From contig JAGVVL010000028.1 of NCBI GenBank assembly GCA_018287875.1, positions 1 through 55,000 on the forward strand: a stretch of 55,000 nt of DNA, written 5' to 3'. Positions within the stretch are counted from its first letter, which is position 1. Each line of letters starts with the position of its first letter. Position numbers and translations under genes: made by a program. Below are positions 22,013 through 33,436 of this stretch, piece by piece. Source of the stretch: Nigrospora sphaerica. Taxonomy: Eukaryota > Ascomycota > Sordariomycetes > Amphisphaeriales > Apiosporaceae. The notes beneath the pieces are model-generated. The model was not told the origin of the DNA and did not search any database. It saw only the letters and a program-made list of their open reading frames with translations.

Positions 22013-23869
22013 ACGTAATCGATAAGCGAGTGCAACAGACAAGTGAATGCAACACTAAATCTCACCGACCGAACTATTATCATTATATCTCAACCAAAAA
22101 GCTCAAATCAAGCTGATTTATTCCGAATCCCCTTCCTGAAATGCACCGACATCAGTTCCGCAAGTACGTGCATTATGGCCTCCATTTCCACATCGTCTAC
22201 AGCGCTGTTGCCTCGGCTGAACCCCCCGACAACGATACAATCTTCTTCCCCGTCTTGCTGTAAGTACTCTGGAGGGCCTGTTTGTCTTATAAGATCTTGT
22301 CCCTCTTGTAGCGTCAGTGATCCTCCTTGGTGTAAACGTGTCCTTTTTGCCTTACGACGCTTACTTAGCGTCTCATTTGCCTGTCGAAGGTCTTGTACCT
22401 CGGCGCGGAGTAATGCGACTTGGTGCATTATACCCTGCGTTCCTTTCGTAAGCTGGTCAATCGAGCGATAAATTGACGTCGGCGAGCTATTCTGATGCTG
22501 CGAGATGCGACGCTTAATGTATTGCGTCTGCGAAGTTGCTTCAATTGGGTTGTCAGGTGTCTTGGAAAACCATGGTGTGGGCAGCTCTGTAACCGACTCC
22601 GGTGGCGTCGGCGTACGTAGCTTAATATCCAGCTTCGATATGACACTTTCTGGGCTGAGAGGGACAAGGCCAGCTCCTCGAAAGCCTCCTTGGATATTTT
22701 GAGCAGTTAAGGCGTCTTGGAATGCTTTATAGAAGGCCGGGAAGAAGTCAGCCTTTGTGATGTGCGTGACATGCCTGCGCATCAACTCTTCGATTTGTCG
22801 ACCGTATGCTTTCTTGAGCGGACTAAAACAACCGACGTCAAGCGGCTGAAGGAGGTGGGACGAGTGTGGAGGCATGCATAAAGTAATAATCCTGTTTTCT
22901 TGGCAATAGAGCTCGAAAGCGGTCGAGTGGTGGCTCTCGTGGCCGTCGAGGACGAGAAGACGATACGCCCCGGTTGTACGCCCTTTGGTGTGTTGGTCGA
23001 AGTGTTGAATCCATTCCAGACCTCGCTCGTTTGTTGTCCAGCCGTTTTCGCTAACGGAAATCCTCCAGTCTTCAGGTAGCTGGCTATCTTCGTACCAGGA
23101 GGAGAGGTGGAATTTGCCGGCAACGATGATGAATGGCGGGATCGCCCAGCCCTGGGAGTTGACGCCTTGAATCACTGTAATCCATTCCCGATTGCCTTGT
23201 TGGGCTATCTTCGGCCTTCCACGCCTCTCAGCGCTTGTAACGACCATGCCCGCGGAGATGATGCCGATCATGAAGCCTGTCTCGTCGAAGTTGTAGATAT
23301 CCGCTTCTTGTACGCCATACTTCGCGATTATGTTCCGTATAAGCCGAAACCACGCGTTTATCGCGTCTGGATCTTCGCACTGGGCCCTCTGGTAGTCGTA
23401 TCTCCGATTTAAACGCGTCCGGAGCTCGGGTTGTCGTTTTACGAAGTTTGTAGCCCAGCGCTTGCCAACCGGTGACGCGTCGCGGTCGCGTAACAGTTGA
23501 TTGGCCATATCCCCACGCGAGCGAGATTTGGAGGGAAAGCGCGAGAGTCCAGGTCAAGAACGTATTGAACAATCGTTGATTCCTCCAGGTCCGTCAGTTT
23601 TCGTGATTTCGGTACAGAATCGCGTCGCGAAAGGCGACCGCGCCGGCGGCGACATAAGGTTGTATGGTCCACGCTGTAAAGCCTTGCAGCGCCGCGGGCG
23701 CTAAGTTCCGGGTCTCTTTCCATAGCCTGAATGGCTAGGATTATATCCTTTTCGTCGCTCCTATGCTGCATCTTTGGTTGTGATGGAATCTTGGTTTTAG
23801 TGCAAGTGTCGCGTGGAATTTGGTTAGTGTTGCATTCACTTGTCTGTTGCACTCGCTTATCGATTACGT
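22013..23869 (-). mobile_element. Fot1/pogo-type DNA transposon with 46-bp TIRs
   Basis: This is a complete 1,857-bp Tc1/mariner-superfamily element. The ends are perfect inverted repeats of 46 bp at 22,013-22,058 and 23,824-23,869, beginning ACGTAATCGATAAGCGAG. TA dinucleotides at 22,011-22,012 and 23,870-23,871 flank it as the target duplication. One transposase gene fills it on the minus strand. Perfect TIRs and a nearly open transposase suggest a young, possibly mobile copy. It lies just outside the diterpene cluster. Confidence 0.93.
22108..23771 (-). CDS. Fot1/pogo-type DDE transposase
   Basis: This transposase cuts and pastes its own element. The start CAT at 23,769-23,771 opens an N-terminal psq-type helix-turn-helix (DIILAIQAMERDPELSARGAA), then a CENP-B-like DNA-binding part (PVGKRWATNFVKRQPELRTR). 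The DDE core shows YNFDETGF (first Asp), LLVLDGHESHHS (second Asp) and LQPLDVGCFSPLKKAYG (third acid). The C-terminus has a coiled-coil-like stretch (LLRAEVQDLRQANETL). Length is about 554 residues. A single frameshift at about 23,510 lies in GTGGGGATATGG; one more G joins the frames and recovers the family sequence, so the protein may be intact. Confidence 0.9.
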
Positions 23870-24085
23870 TATGCTTCTCCCTATGAGACCGAAAGAAATA
23901 GCGGAGACTCCGTCACCCATAAGTACCTAGGTACCTACCTAAGTACTTTCCCTTCTTTTGGTTTAAAAGCACCCACCTCTGCACCGCTTTACTTTTGCCC
24001 TCCGTTCCCTCGCATGTGTTCCTTTCATCTACACACCATTTACACTCAGCCCCATCCCCCATCCATTGATTGCGTGTAATTTAAC

Positions 24086-25623
24086 ATGGCTTCCGAATCG
24101 GACCGTCTTCAGTTGTTGAGTTTCCCCAATGAGCTCTTGTGCGCCATCCGCCGCCAGCTAGAGGAATCGCGATATCAAAAGCCTTCGATTCACATGTTCG
24201 CGCCTCAAGGCAGCAACGTCGCTGCACTTCGACCGCGTGATCATATCTGCCAACCCACGTAATGTCGATGTCTTCAACGCTATCGCACACCAGGAGCAGT
24301 TCCGTCAGCAGGTCACCGAAATCATCTGGGATGACGCACTTCTTGCGGAAAGCGACCCGTCGGTCCAGGAAGAGGCTGGGCACGGCTCCACGGACGACGA
24401 GGACGCGGAGATGCCAAGGGATGTGCCAATGTGGTTTAGTGAAGCCTGCATAGACAACCTTGCCGACACCAAAGCCGCCCTGCCTTTCAGACCAAAGGCC
24501 GGATTGCCAGATTGGGCACGGGGCCCAATGCTTCAATCACTGAGTGTTGGGCCCACTATCAGCAACTACTCCAGCAGCAGCGCGACATCCTCCGGTCGAA
24601 AGCACACGTGCACGCTTTTGAAGATGCTTGGGCTTCATGCCGTTTCCCCGCCGTTCGCACCATCACCATCACGCCAGCCGCTCATAGTCGCTTATTCTAC
24701 CCCCTCTTCGAGACCCTATGATTCGCGCCTTCCCACCAGGCTTTAATCACCCCCTCCCGCGAGGCTGTCAAAATGCGGATCACCGGGCGCCCGTTTGGGA
24801 TGACGAAGGTGGTGATTACGATTGGCCTGGTTTCCGTATCGTGACCTCTGTGGTCGCCCAACATCCCCACGACCTGATCGAGTTACGCGTGGACAGTTCC
24901 CAGCTCGACACCGGACTAAATGTGCGTGTGTTCGAGGAGCCCTACCGTGCATTACAAGACTTTACGGCTATTGTTTTATGTCCATCTTTTGAACACCTTC
25001 ATCTTGACCTACACGTTGTTGGCCAGCAGCATGATAATCACTAGTCAGCGTTCACGAGTGGCTATCTCGACGCATACTTTCCGAGGCCCAACTCAAGTCG
25101 ATTAGCATCGGAGCAGATTATACGGGCCATCTCTATCCAGAGCCCCCGATCCCGTCCCGCTCAGAGCGACATTCAGGCCATCCAGCTTGGTCAACTTGCG
25201 CCACTTTAGCTTATCTCGTTTCCACGTCTTCGAGGATGAATTACTGGAGCTTTTAGCCGAGGTACCCCCAGCGTTACTTCAGACTGTCGAGCTTAACTCT
25301 CTCACTCTCGTGGATACCAATTCCCGTCGCTTCCTAGAGTGCATGCGCCAAGAGCTAGCATGGAAAACTGTCAAGGTCACAATTGGGCAGACGCTCTCCC
25401 AAGGACACGTGCTCTGGGTTGACGTCGACGACTTTTTCTCCGTGGTAGTGAAAATCCATTTTGCGGTGAGGCGGGCGGTAATTTTATAAGACCTGATATT
25501 GATACGGAAAGGGATGTTTTCGACCCATCGTTTGAGCGCCCACATCTGAACTACGCAGAACAATTGGCACTTGGATATGGCGAGTGGTATAATGAATTAA
25601 CAGCGATAGAATGGACAGTCTAG
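24086..25623 (+). CDS. F-box-like protein, frameshifted
   Basis: After ATG 24,086 the protein begins with LLSFPNELLCAIRRQLEES, which resembles an N-terminal F-box, the domain that links a substrate receptor to Skp1 in SCF ubiquitin ligases. The rest is spread over several frames: an acidic stretch (24,330-24,420), a leucine-containing middle (HPHDLIELRVDSSQLDTG near 24,865) and a C-terminal part (LRHFSLSRFHVFEDELLELL near 25,190). The reading ends in YGEWYNELTAIEWTV and TAG 25,621-25,623. About 500 residues in total, like many single F-box fungal proteins. Numerous single-base frameshifts are present. It stands alone between a Fot1 element and the LINE island. Function beyond possible ubiquitin-ligase targeting is unknown. 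Confidence 0.6.
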
Positions 25624-26140
25624 AGAATGACTAGTGTGGCAATATGAGGCTATTCCTCGGTCTTAAATACAGCTAGTAAGTCCCATGAGGAGCTATAGGA
25701 ACATAGTATAAGTCCTATGGAGCTTATGGAGAGACCCTAAACTACGAGTATATTGACTGCTATCTCTGGCATCTTTCTTTTATTCCCTCTAATGCATAGC
25801 CTTATACCTTTCACATCCTACGCTCCCTTTAATGTAACAGTTATAAGACGGGCATGCATACGTCCAGGTTCCTATTCTGTCGGTACAGGTCAGGCTTGGT
25901 AGACAGGACGTAACTTGAAGAGCTACAACAGAAGTCTTCACGGACGTAGAATTTTATCTGGATGTCCGCCGGAGGTCCGCACAGATGTAACGAAGCGCTA
26001 TACCTAAGTACTGCGTGACGTAGGGTTAGTACAATCAGGGACAGAGAGCGTCTGTCTGCTTGAACACTATAGGGTAACTGATGAACTGAGGGTGCTTGAC
26101 TGGGTAACTGGTCTGAACTTCACAATAGGTCGTTAGGAGG
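25624..26140. other. AT-rich intergenic left of LINE island
   Basis: About 520 bp without a gene. A few imperfect short repeats of CCTATGGAGCTTATGGAG type occur near 25,680-25,735, but nothing definable. Confidence 0.35.
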
Positions 26141-26152
26141 TTACTCCCATCT
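26141..26152. repeat. Left target-site duplication of LINE-2
   Basis: TTACTCCCATCT here matches 37,631-37,642 exactly. It directly abuts the (GAA)n tail of the minus-strand LINE, as expected for target-primed insertion. Confidence 0.9.
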
Positions 26153-26707
26153 TCTTCTTCTTCTTCTTCTTTGTATTTATCGCCGTGTTGGGACAATGTC
26201 CCGCCTCCCAGGGGGCATCTGGCGTGCGAGAGTCTATCTACATATCTAGATATCCCGCATATCGAGCCCAATGGCAATCTTTTAGTTTAGCCGTCTCCAT
26301 CACTCCTCCGTGCGAGTTTGTTCCCGGCGCTGGTTCTGTCTGGGTGGCTATTGCCTTACGTAGAGTGACCTCTACTACCTGTCGATGGTGGGCATATGTC
26401 CTCGTAGTACTTTGTTAAGGAAGTAAAGAATTGAAACTGCTCTGGGCTGTGTATCAGCCTTTGCCAGTATGCTTGTAAGGTTTCCGGTTCGGGGTCGAAC
26501 TTTGGCCATCGGGCCCGGTGCCTTCGCGTTTTGCGGCAGTAGACTAGGTGTTCTGGTGTTCGTAGCATGCGGCACACGCATCGATCGTACCGCCTGTGTT
26601 GTAACTTCTTATGGTACCAGTCGAAGTCTCCGTGCCCTGACCGGAGTGCAAGAAAGTTGTGGAGTGTTCGTCTGGGGAGATCTAGCTCCTTTGGCGCCTT
26701 GAGAGTT

Positions 26708-26892
26708 TGATATGGTGTAGACTGGGGTGAAGGGGAAAGATTCATGTATTCCGTCCGCCGGCCACGAAGTGGCTGTCAGAGCAGGAAACTATCTATGGTG
26801 CGATATCCCAACTAGGTAGGTGGGGTAGCAGGACCCCTCCTTGACAAAGATACCGCACCTTATTACTGTTTACCTACCCCCGCCACGTATCA
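26708..26892 (-). mobile_element. Solo LTR of the Ty3/gypsy element, inside LINE-2
   Basis: This 185-bp sequence is the reverse complement of the 3' LTR at 49,790-49,973 with only a handful of differences. It begins TGATACGTGG and ends ATATCA in LTR orientation. A 5-bp duplication GAGTT flanks it at 26,703-26,707 and 26,893-26,897. The RNase H and C-terminal coding parts of LINE-2 lie on either side. It therefore is a true insertion later reduced by LTR-LTR recombination. Confidence 0.95.
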
Positions 26893-27795
26893 GAGTTGCT
26901 GTAGTGAATCCAAGTTTTCGGTAGCGTTTGCAGCCCTGGGAGGAAGCCTCCACCACTTCGCGAACTGGTCCTTGACGATCGTCTTTCGGAGTCTCTTTAC
27001 GCCCGCGTAGGTAGCCTGGGAAGGGGCGCTTGTGGGCAGCGCTGCCCCTTCCTTCGCAAGCCTGTCGGCCTCCTCGTTACCTTGGATCCCTTCGTGGCCT
27101 GGCACCCATCGAACATGGACGTCGGCAATCGTCGCTAGCTCTTGGAAGGCGAGAAAGGCCTCTTGCGAGCTTTTCGGCGCGTTTCCCGTGAAGCCCCGAA
27201 TGACCGACGTATTATCTAAGCAGACGTGGATTGTCGCGCCTGGGTCCACCCGATAAGCTCGGCGCAGACCTTGCCACGCTCCGACGGCTTCTCCGTCAAA
27301 GACGTCAGCAAGACCTAGGCGTCCTTTGTCTTGGTACAGTTTCCGTCCGTCTCTATAGATAGCAAAGCCCCAGCCGACAGCCCCGTTAGGTCCTTTCGAC
27401 CCGTCCGAGAAGACGACAAGGTGGGTACCGGGGAGCTTCGACTGCCACGCTGCAAAGTCCTTCGCCGCTGTCTTTTTGTCTTTCGGCGGCTCCTGCACCG
27501 GTTTGTATCTCCTTGGGATGTACTGTGGCCGCGGACAACTAGGCAGGAGTCTGGCTGCTCTCTGGAGCCTGGTCCGCGCTGGTTGTAGAGAGCCGTAGCA
27601 GCGGCCTGGTGGGTAGGGCCGCAGCGCTGTCCGCGCGGTCAGCATGTGGTCCTTGTCCATCGACTGGAGCCGCTGTCCGAAGCGATAGTACGCCGCTTCT
27701 AGTGTGATTCGTGCCGTTGGGACCCCTGCGTCTCTGTATAGCGTGGCTGTCGGCGTTGTCCTCCATACAGGCAGAACAGCCCGTATCGCTTCTCT

Positions 27796-27808
27796 TAAGA
27801 CCCGGTCT
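27796..27808. repeat. Left target-site duplication of LINE-A(+)
   Basis: TAAGACCCGGTCT here is repeated at 33,424-33,436. The first TAA is ambiguous because the LINE tail ends in (TAA)n, so the duplication is 10-13 bp. Confidence 0.9.
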
Positions 27809-28934
27809 GGCTGGCGAAGTCGGACTCTACAGCCTCCCGCGGCGCCGGCTGGAAATCTTCCTAGGTCAATTGACTGAGGGAGAGCCGATGTAGAGACGCA
27901 TTCTGCACGAAAGTGTAGCGAGGCGCCATTGCTGCGTCGCTATGTCGCTGCACCGGAGTTGTGCTGAGACGGTCTGTGATGCGGGATTTTCGGGCGTCGC
28001 ACGACCAAAAATTTTTCGCCCCCGCCAAACGCAGCAAGCAGCCTCGAAAATCGACACCGCGCGACGCCGGATCGACGACAAAATAGGCGCGCAGCGAAGG
28101 CCCTCGTCTTTATAGAGGGATTTGGGTAAAAACCATCCGACGTCGACTCGGTTCTCGAGGCGACGACAGGACACCCTCGGCCCTGCCGAGCTCTGAGACG
28201 GCTTGCAGTGAACAGCCGCGAGGGCATCGAACGAATACCTAAGTGGGCGTGCGTACGGAGCAATGGAAGTTGTTAAGAGCACGGGAACGGAGTCGTTAAG
28301 GCAATAGTGGCTACGGCTGGCCGCCCGTGTCGCCCTTTAAGGTGACAGCGCACCGCTCCGGAGATGAACATATGGTGGATCAGGGCAGGTTAGTCGAGGC
28401 CTTACGGGGTACTATGCCGGCGTGGTGGTACCCCTTACCGAAGGCCTACGGCAAGACATGGTCGGCTCGCCGGCAGAGATGGCGGCGAGCAACGGGAAGC
28501 CGGTCTAGGGCTCGCCACCCTAGGACACCGGTGGGCCGTAGCATAGCACGACGACCGCGGGACCGGCAGAAGAACAGGGTAGCCCCTACGTCCCCTACTC
28601 GCACTAGGGTCGACTAGAGATGGAACCGGTTCGAGGACTTGCCGTGGAAGGGGATGAACAGCTGGATAGGGCCAGCCTAGGGACCTGGAGACAAGGATGA
28701 GACGGACTGCCTTCGATTGTGCCAAGGGCATCTTCTCTGTCGGAGTGTCGCTGGCGCAAGTGCTATCCTGGGAGGCTGCAGGTCGAGGAGGTCGTGCTAT
28801 GGCTCGAGAGGACGGATGCGCATGTCGGTGGTCCTAGAGAGGGATATGCCCTTGCGGGCTGCTTAAGGTGCAAACCTTCTATTCCCCACCTCTTTCTATG
28901 GAAAGCGCAGAGAACTAGATCCGGGGGATAGGGG

Positions 28935-30059
28935 GCCTAGAGGCGGCAGCTAAGGAACCAGATAGCCAGACTAGCATCGAGAGACGCATCGATGCCATCG
29001 AGAACACGCTCCAGGCTATCCATAAGGATATCAAGGCCCCTAAGACATACGCTGCTGCTACCACCGCTATAACCGCCGCTCCCTTACCTAGAGCCCCTCA
29101 GATAGCTAAGGCGCTTCCTCCCCGTCAGGAACGAGAGATCACCATTAAGGCCACAGAGACAGAAGGACGCACCTACGCAGAGATCGTTCGCAAGGTCAAC
29201 GCCGCCGCAGGGAGAGAGGCAGCAGTAGCAGCACGCAAGCTCCCTAGCGGAGACTACGCCATCACATGCAAGACAGCGGCGGAAAACAAGCCCTAGAAGC
29301 CGACCTAAACTGGACTGCCGAGGCCTTCGGAGAGAATGCCTCCATCCAGAAGAGAAAGATCCTAGTGGTGGCCCACGGTATCAACAAGGAAGCCATAGAG
29401 GTGAGCCAGGGGCAGCTAGAAGCCCAACTCCGAAACCAGCCCGGCGGCCCCATCGATGTCCTAGAAGCGAAGCTCCCTCGCAACGCCAAGACGTCGTCTA
29501 GGAAGGTCACAACTCTATATATCGCAGTCGCCACGGTCCAACAAGCAGAACAACTATGCCGAGACGGCCTCATCTGGCAGTATGGCTATTATCCATGCGA
29601 GCCTTTCGCTGAAGGAGCGCAGCTTAAGCAGTGTTACCGCTGCTATCGATATGGACACATTGCCCGAGTCTGCCGCCATGCACGACGATGCGGGCTCTGC
29701 TCCTCGACTAAGCACGAGGAAAAAAATGCCCGGAAACGGAGAATCAGAGCCGATATTGCTGTCCAGCATGCCGAGGACCACACACCGCGTGGTCCAAGGA
29801 GTGTCCAGTCCGCCAGGAGCAGGTCCAGATCGCCAAGGCTGCTTATGTTACGAGACCGAAGGGATTCGCACTGCCCTTACAAGAACACCCTAAGCCAACA
29901 GCTGAAAATTGGCAGACAGTACAGCCGCGGAAGCGTCGAGCAACCAGCTGCCGTACTAGAAGCACTGGCAGAGCCCGTAGCAGAACCCACGAAGAGATAG
30001 ACGACATGGACATCGAAACACCGGAGTCAACACTAAACAGCATCCATGCTCGACCATGA
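28935..30059 (+). CDS. LINE-A(+) ORF1, gag-like zinc-knuckle protein
   Basis: This RNA-binding ORF1 protein contains RIDAIENTLQAIHKDIKAPK near its start, then EGRTYAEIVRKVNAA, KLPSGDYAITCK and ENASIQKRKILVVAHGINK. The zinc knuckle CYRCYRYGHIARVC is followed by CGLCSSTKH. The true start codon is unclear. A frameshift near 29,277-29,285 splits it. It ends at a TGA (30,057-30,059) that overlaps the ATG of ORF2. The function is presumed to be packaging of LINE RNA into RNP. Confidence 0.8.
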
Positions 30060-33000
30060 CAGCGCTAAGGATCCTACACTGGAACACGCAGAAAAGCAAG
30101 AAAGCACAGATCCCGGTAGTCGATGCCATCTCCGAAGAGTACGACGTCCTAGCTATCCAAGAGCCCTGGCGAAACCCAAATATGCCGACCACCTACTGCC
30201 CGAGATCCTCTCTATACTACCTACTCTACGCAACTGAGGGAGGTAGGGCATGCATCTATATTAACAAGAAGTACACCCCAGCGCAGTGGACATACGAGGC
30301 GCAGCCAGATAGGTGTCGTATCACAATCCAACTACCAGACGGTCCCATAACGGTCGTCTGCATATACTCGCCTCCCCGGGGTCCACCAGCAGATCGGACC
30401 TGCCCGCTATCGAAGCCCTCTATGCCGAACCCCAGCTAAGACGAACAGTCCTCGTGGGAGACTTCAACGTCCACCACCCCGTCTGGGGAGGATACAACGT
30501 CCGACCCCATAGGGCAGCTGATAAGCTGCTCCAGCTAGCAGAATCCTGGAGACTCCAGCTAATCACACCCCTGGAACACCGACATGGACACGAAGAGGGT
30601 GCATGGACTCCACGATCGACCTAGCGTGGGCCACGGACGATCTCCGAGCTGCCTACGACGGGTATGCCCCATTTGCTGGATCCGATCACCTCCCCAGGTG
30701 ATACGCGTGGCTGGACCTCGTACAGACCGCCAAGGCAGGCCACGACGCAGCTGGAAAACAGCTGACTATGACCAGGCGAAGGCAGAAGCGGCACACCTAC
30801 CACAGCCAGGGCGACTCGAGACACCAGAAGAAATCGATAGCTACACCGAAACGTTAACTAAGGAATTAACTCGGATAGCCGACCTAGTTGCCCCCTCCGC
30901 TACTCTAAAGGGAGAGGTAAAGCCTGGTGGAACCGCGAGACAGAAGAAGCTATAGAGAAAGAGCGAAGAGCCCAGCGGATATGGCTTTCCGACAGGACGG
31001 ACGCAGCTTGGCGAGCCCTCCGGCAGTCAACTCTCTCAAAGAAGAAAGCAATCCGAGAAGCTAAGACGGCGTCCTGGAGACATATGCTCCACGAGGCGTC
31101 TAGCCAGCCAGCTGGCGTCTGGAATATTGCGAGATGGGCAAGAACGGAAGGAGCTGCACCGCCGTTACCCCCGGCAGTCCCTACGCTCTACACACCGCGT
31201 GGCGAAGCAACGACCCATAAGGAGAAAACAGAGGCCTTCCGAGAGAGGTTCTATCCCCTCCCTAAGGCTACGTACACCGGCTTCCGAATAACGAACCGGC
31301 TCGCAGCGCCTCTCGATATGGACAGCAAGGTGACAGCAGAACAAGTCCAAGACGTCCTTACTAAGGCAGGCCAGTGGAAGGCACCTGGACCAGACCAGCT
31401 TCGAACGGATTCCTTAAACGCCTAGGAAAGCCCCTATTCCAGGCCCTGGCCTCCCTAGCGGAAGCGTGCTGGCATATAGGATACTATCCAAGAGCATTCC
31501 GGAAAGCAGTCACCGTTATCCTCCGGAAGCCAGGAAAGCAGCCAAACGAGTACCACCAAGCCGGCGGATGGAGACCTATAGCGCTGCTTAACACTATAGG
31601 GAAAGCGATCGAGAGCCTACTAGCGCAACGGCTAGCTAGCTTTGCCGAAGAGAACGGACTGCTCCCGGACGAACAGATGGGCAACCGGAAAGGCCGCTCC
31701 ACGGAAACGGCCTTACGGTTGCTAACGGACCTAGTCCGCACAGCCTGGAAACATGGAGGCGCAGCAACCCTTCTATCGCTGGATATTTCGGGCGCTTTCG
31801 ACTCGGTCGACCATGGAAGGCTCCTCGCTAACCTGCGAGCGCTAAGGGTCCCTATATGGACTATCAGATGGATCCGAAGCTTCCTATCTAACCGGTCCAC
31901 CACGCTATTCTTCGACGGACAGGAATCGGACGAGATCCTAGTCCCGGCAGGCGTCCCGCAGGGCTCACCCCTATCGCCTATCCTCTTCTGCCTTTATACA
32001 GCCGGTCTCTATAAGGCTCTCCGCGCCGTACCAGGGATAGCTACTATAGCCTTCGCAGACGACACGAACCTCGTGGGCTTCGGCTTAGACCCAGAGCAGA
32101 CCTGCGAGCGGCTGGAAGCCGCTCACAGGATCTGTAAGGAATGGGCAATCAGCCACGGCATGACCTTCGCAATACAGAAATATCACCTAGTCCACTTCTC
32201 TCGAAGACGGAAAGGTCCGGACATAAAGATAGCCTTAGAAGGCCACGAAATCGAACCAGAAGACTCCTGCCGCGTCCTTGGCATCCAGGTGGATAGACGT
32301 CTCCGCTGGGACGTCCACATCCAGTCGATATCGAAGAAGATGGCGACGCAGGTCTACGCTTTAAACCGGATAGCCGGCTCGACGTGGGGCGCATCTCTCC
32401 AACGAGCCCGCCAAGTCTATACAGCCGTCGTACGGTCTGCGATAGGCTATGGAGCTTCAGAGTGGCACCGCCAGATCTCGAAAAATAGAGCCAAGGCACT
32501 CAACGACGTCCAGACAGAGTGCCTCCGAAAGGTCACAGGAGCTTTCAAAGCCACGGCCACCACAGTATTAGAAACGGAAGCTTACGTGTCCCCCTTAGAC
32601 ACGTGGCTCAACAGAAGGGTGGCGGCATCGGAAGAGAGGCTCCAACAGCCGCGTATCGCATCACTCATCCAAGCGAGATGCGAAAGCGCAGCTAGATGGA
32701 TCCTAACAAGACCGACTCGCCGGCGCAGACCGAAAGGCCCCGACGCTCCCGATCGTAAGAGGTGGCTAGACGAATGGCTAGCTGGAGACTCAGCACATAA
32801 GGCTGAGGAGAGAGACTGGCTTCAAAGATGGCAACAAGCGCAGCAAAATCGAACAACACGAACACCGGCAGCAACCAAGATGCCGCCAGACAAGCACGTC
32901 CTTAAGCTCCATAAGGGACTCCATAAGGCCGAGAGCTCCATCCTCGTCCAAGCGAGGACTGGCAAGATTGGGCTGCGAGACTTCCTTTTTAAGCGTAGGG

Positions 33001-33116
33001 TTCCAGGCTTCGACAGCCCCTGGTGCGCCTGCGGTCAGGGCAGGGAGACCGTCCGGCATATCCTCGTTTTCTGCCCACGGGAAGAGAAAGACGAGAGCAT
33101 CTCGTCCAAGCTCTAG
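30056..33116 (+). CDS. LINE-A(+) ORF2, endonuclease and reverse transcriptase
   Basis: This ORF2 starts at ATG 30,056, overlapping the ORF1 stop. The endonuclease shows LRILHWNTQKSKKAQ, LAIQEPWRN and a GDFNVHHPVWGG block in a shifted frame. The RT shows GWRPIALLNTIGKAIE, DEQMGNRKGRSTE, LSLDISGAFDSVDH, VPQGSPLSPILF and the catalytic FADD near 32,055-32,066. The C-terminus has CACGQGRETVRHILVFC, a CCHC motif. The RT half, 31,420-33,116, is one open frame. Frameshifts near 30,390, 30,700 and 31,400 break the first part; at 31,400 the other LINE-A copy has one more C and stays in frame. No RNase H is found. Confidence 0.9.
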
Positions 33117-33423
33117 GAGGACCGATAGACACGGACAGGATGCTCGACACCCCGGAAAAGCAGGAATTATCGCGAGATGGCTACTCCGCTCGGGCAGGCT
33201 GGACATGTTCCAGCTGGCGAATCAACTCATCAGCTAGGAAGCGGGCGCGCTGAGCCCGATCTCGGTATGGCAGGTCAAAGTGCAGATAGAAGCGGTGCGA
33301 CGCAGCGGAACCTAGGTTTTTCACCCGGCCGGACGTTAGCCCGGAACGGTTTTCCTAGGCTAAGATGCGTAGGGGGTCCTCATGGCCTAGATAGGTCGCT
33401 AGGTGTAAGAACAATAATAATAA

Positions 33424-33436
33424 TAAGACCCGGTCT
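33424..33436. repeat. Right target-site duplication of LINE-A(+)
   Basis: TAAGACCCGGTCT, identical to 27,796-27,808. The LINE-2 coding sequence resumes immediately after it. Confidence 0.9.

Larger units (their letters stand above)
27809..33423 (+). mobile_element. LINE-A(+): non-LTR retrotransposon inserted in LINE-2
   Basis: This 5,615-bp plus-strand LINE sits between duplications TAAGACCCGGTCT inside the ORF2 of LINE-2. It has a long 5' region (27,809 to about 28,930), ORF1, ORF2, a 3' UTR ending ...AGGTGTAAGAACAATAATAA and a (TAA)n tail. From ORF1 onward it closely matches LINE-A(-) at 39,392-44,991. Their 5' regions differ. It has endonuclease and RT but no RNase H, unlike LINE-2. Confidence 0.93.

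Noticed and set aside
27866..28282. A minus-strand ORF of 138 residues and its overlapping partner as genes
   Set aside because: They lie in the leader of LINE-A(+), antisense, with no motif; another frame is open over the same stretch, so it is chance openness in GC-rich DNA.
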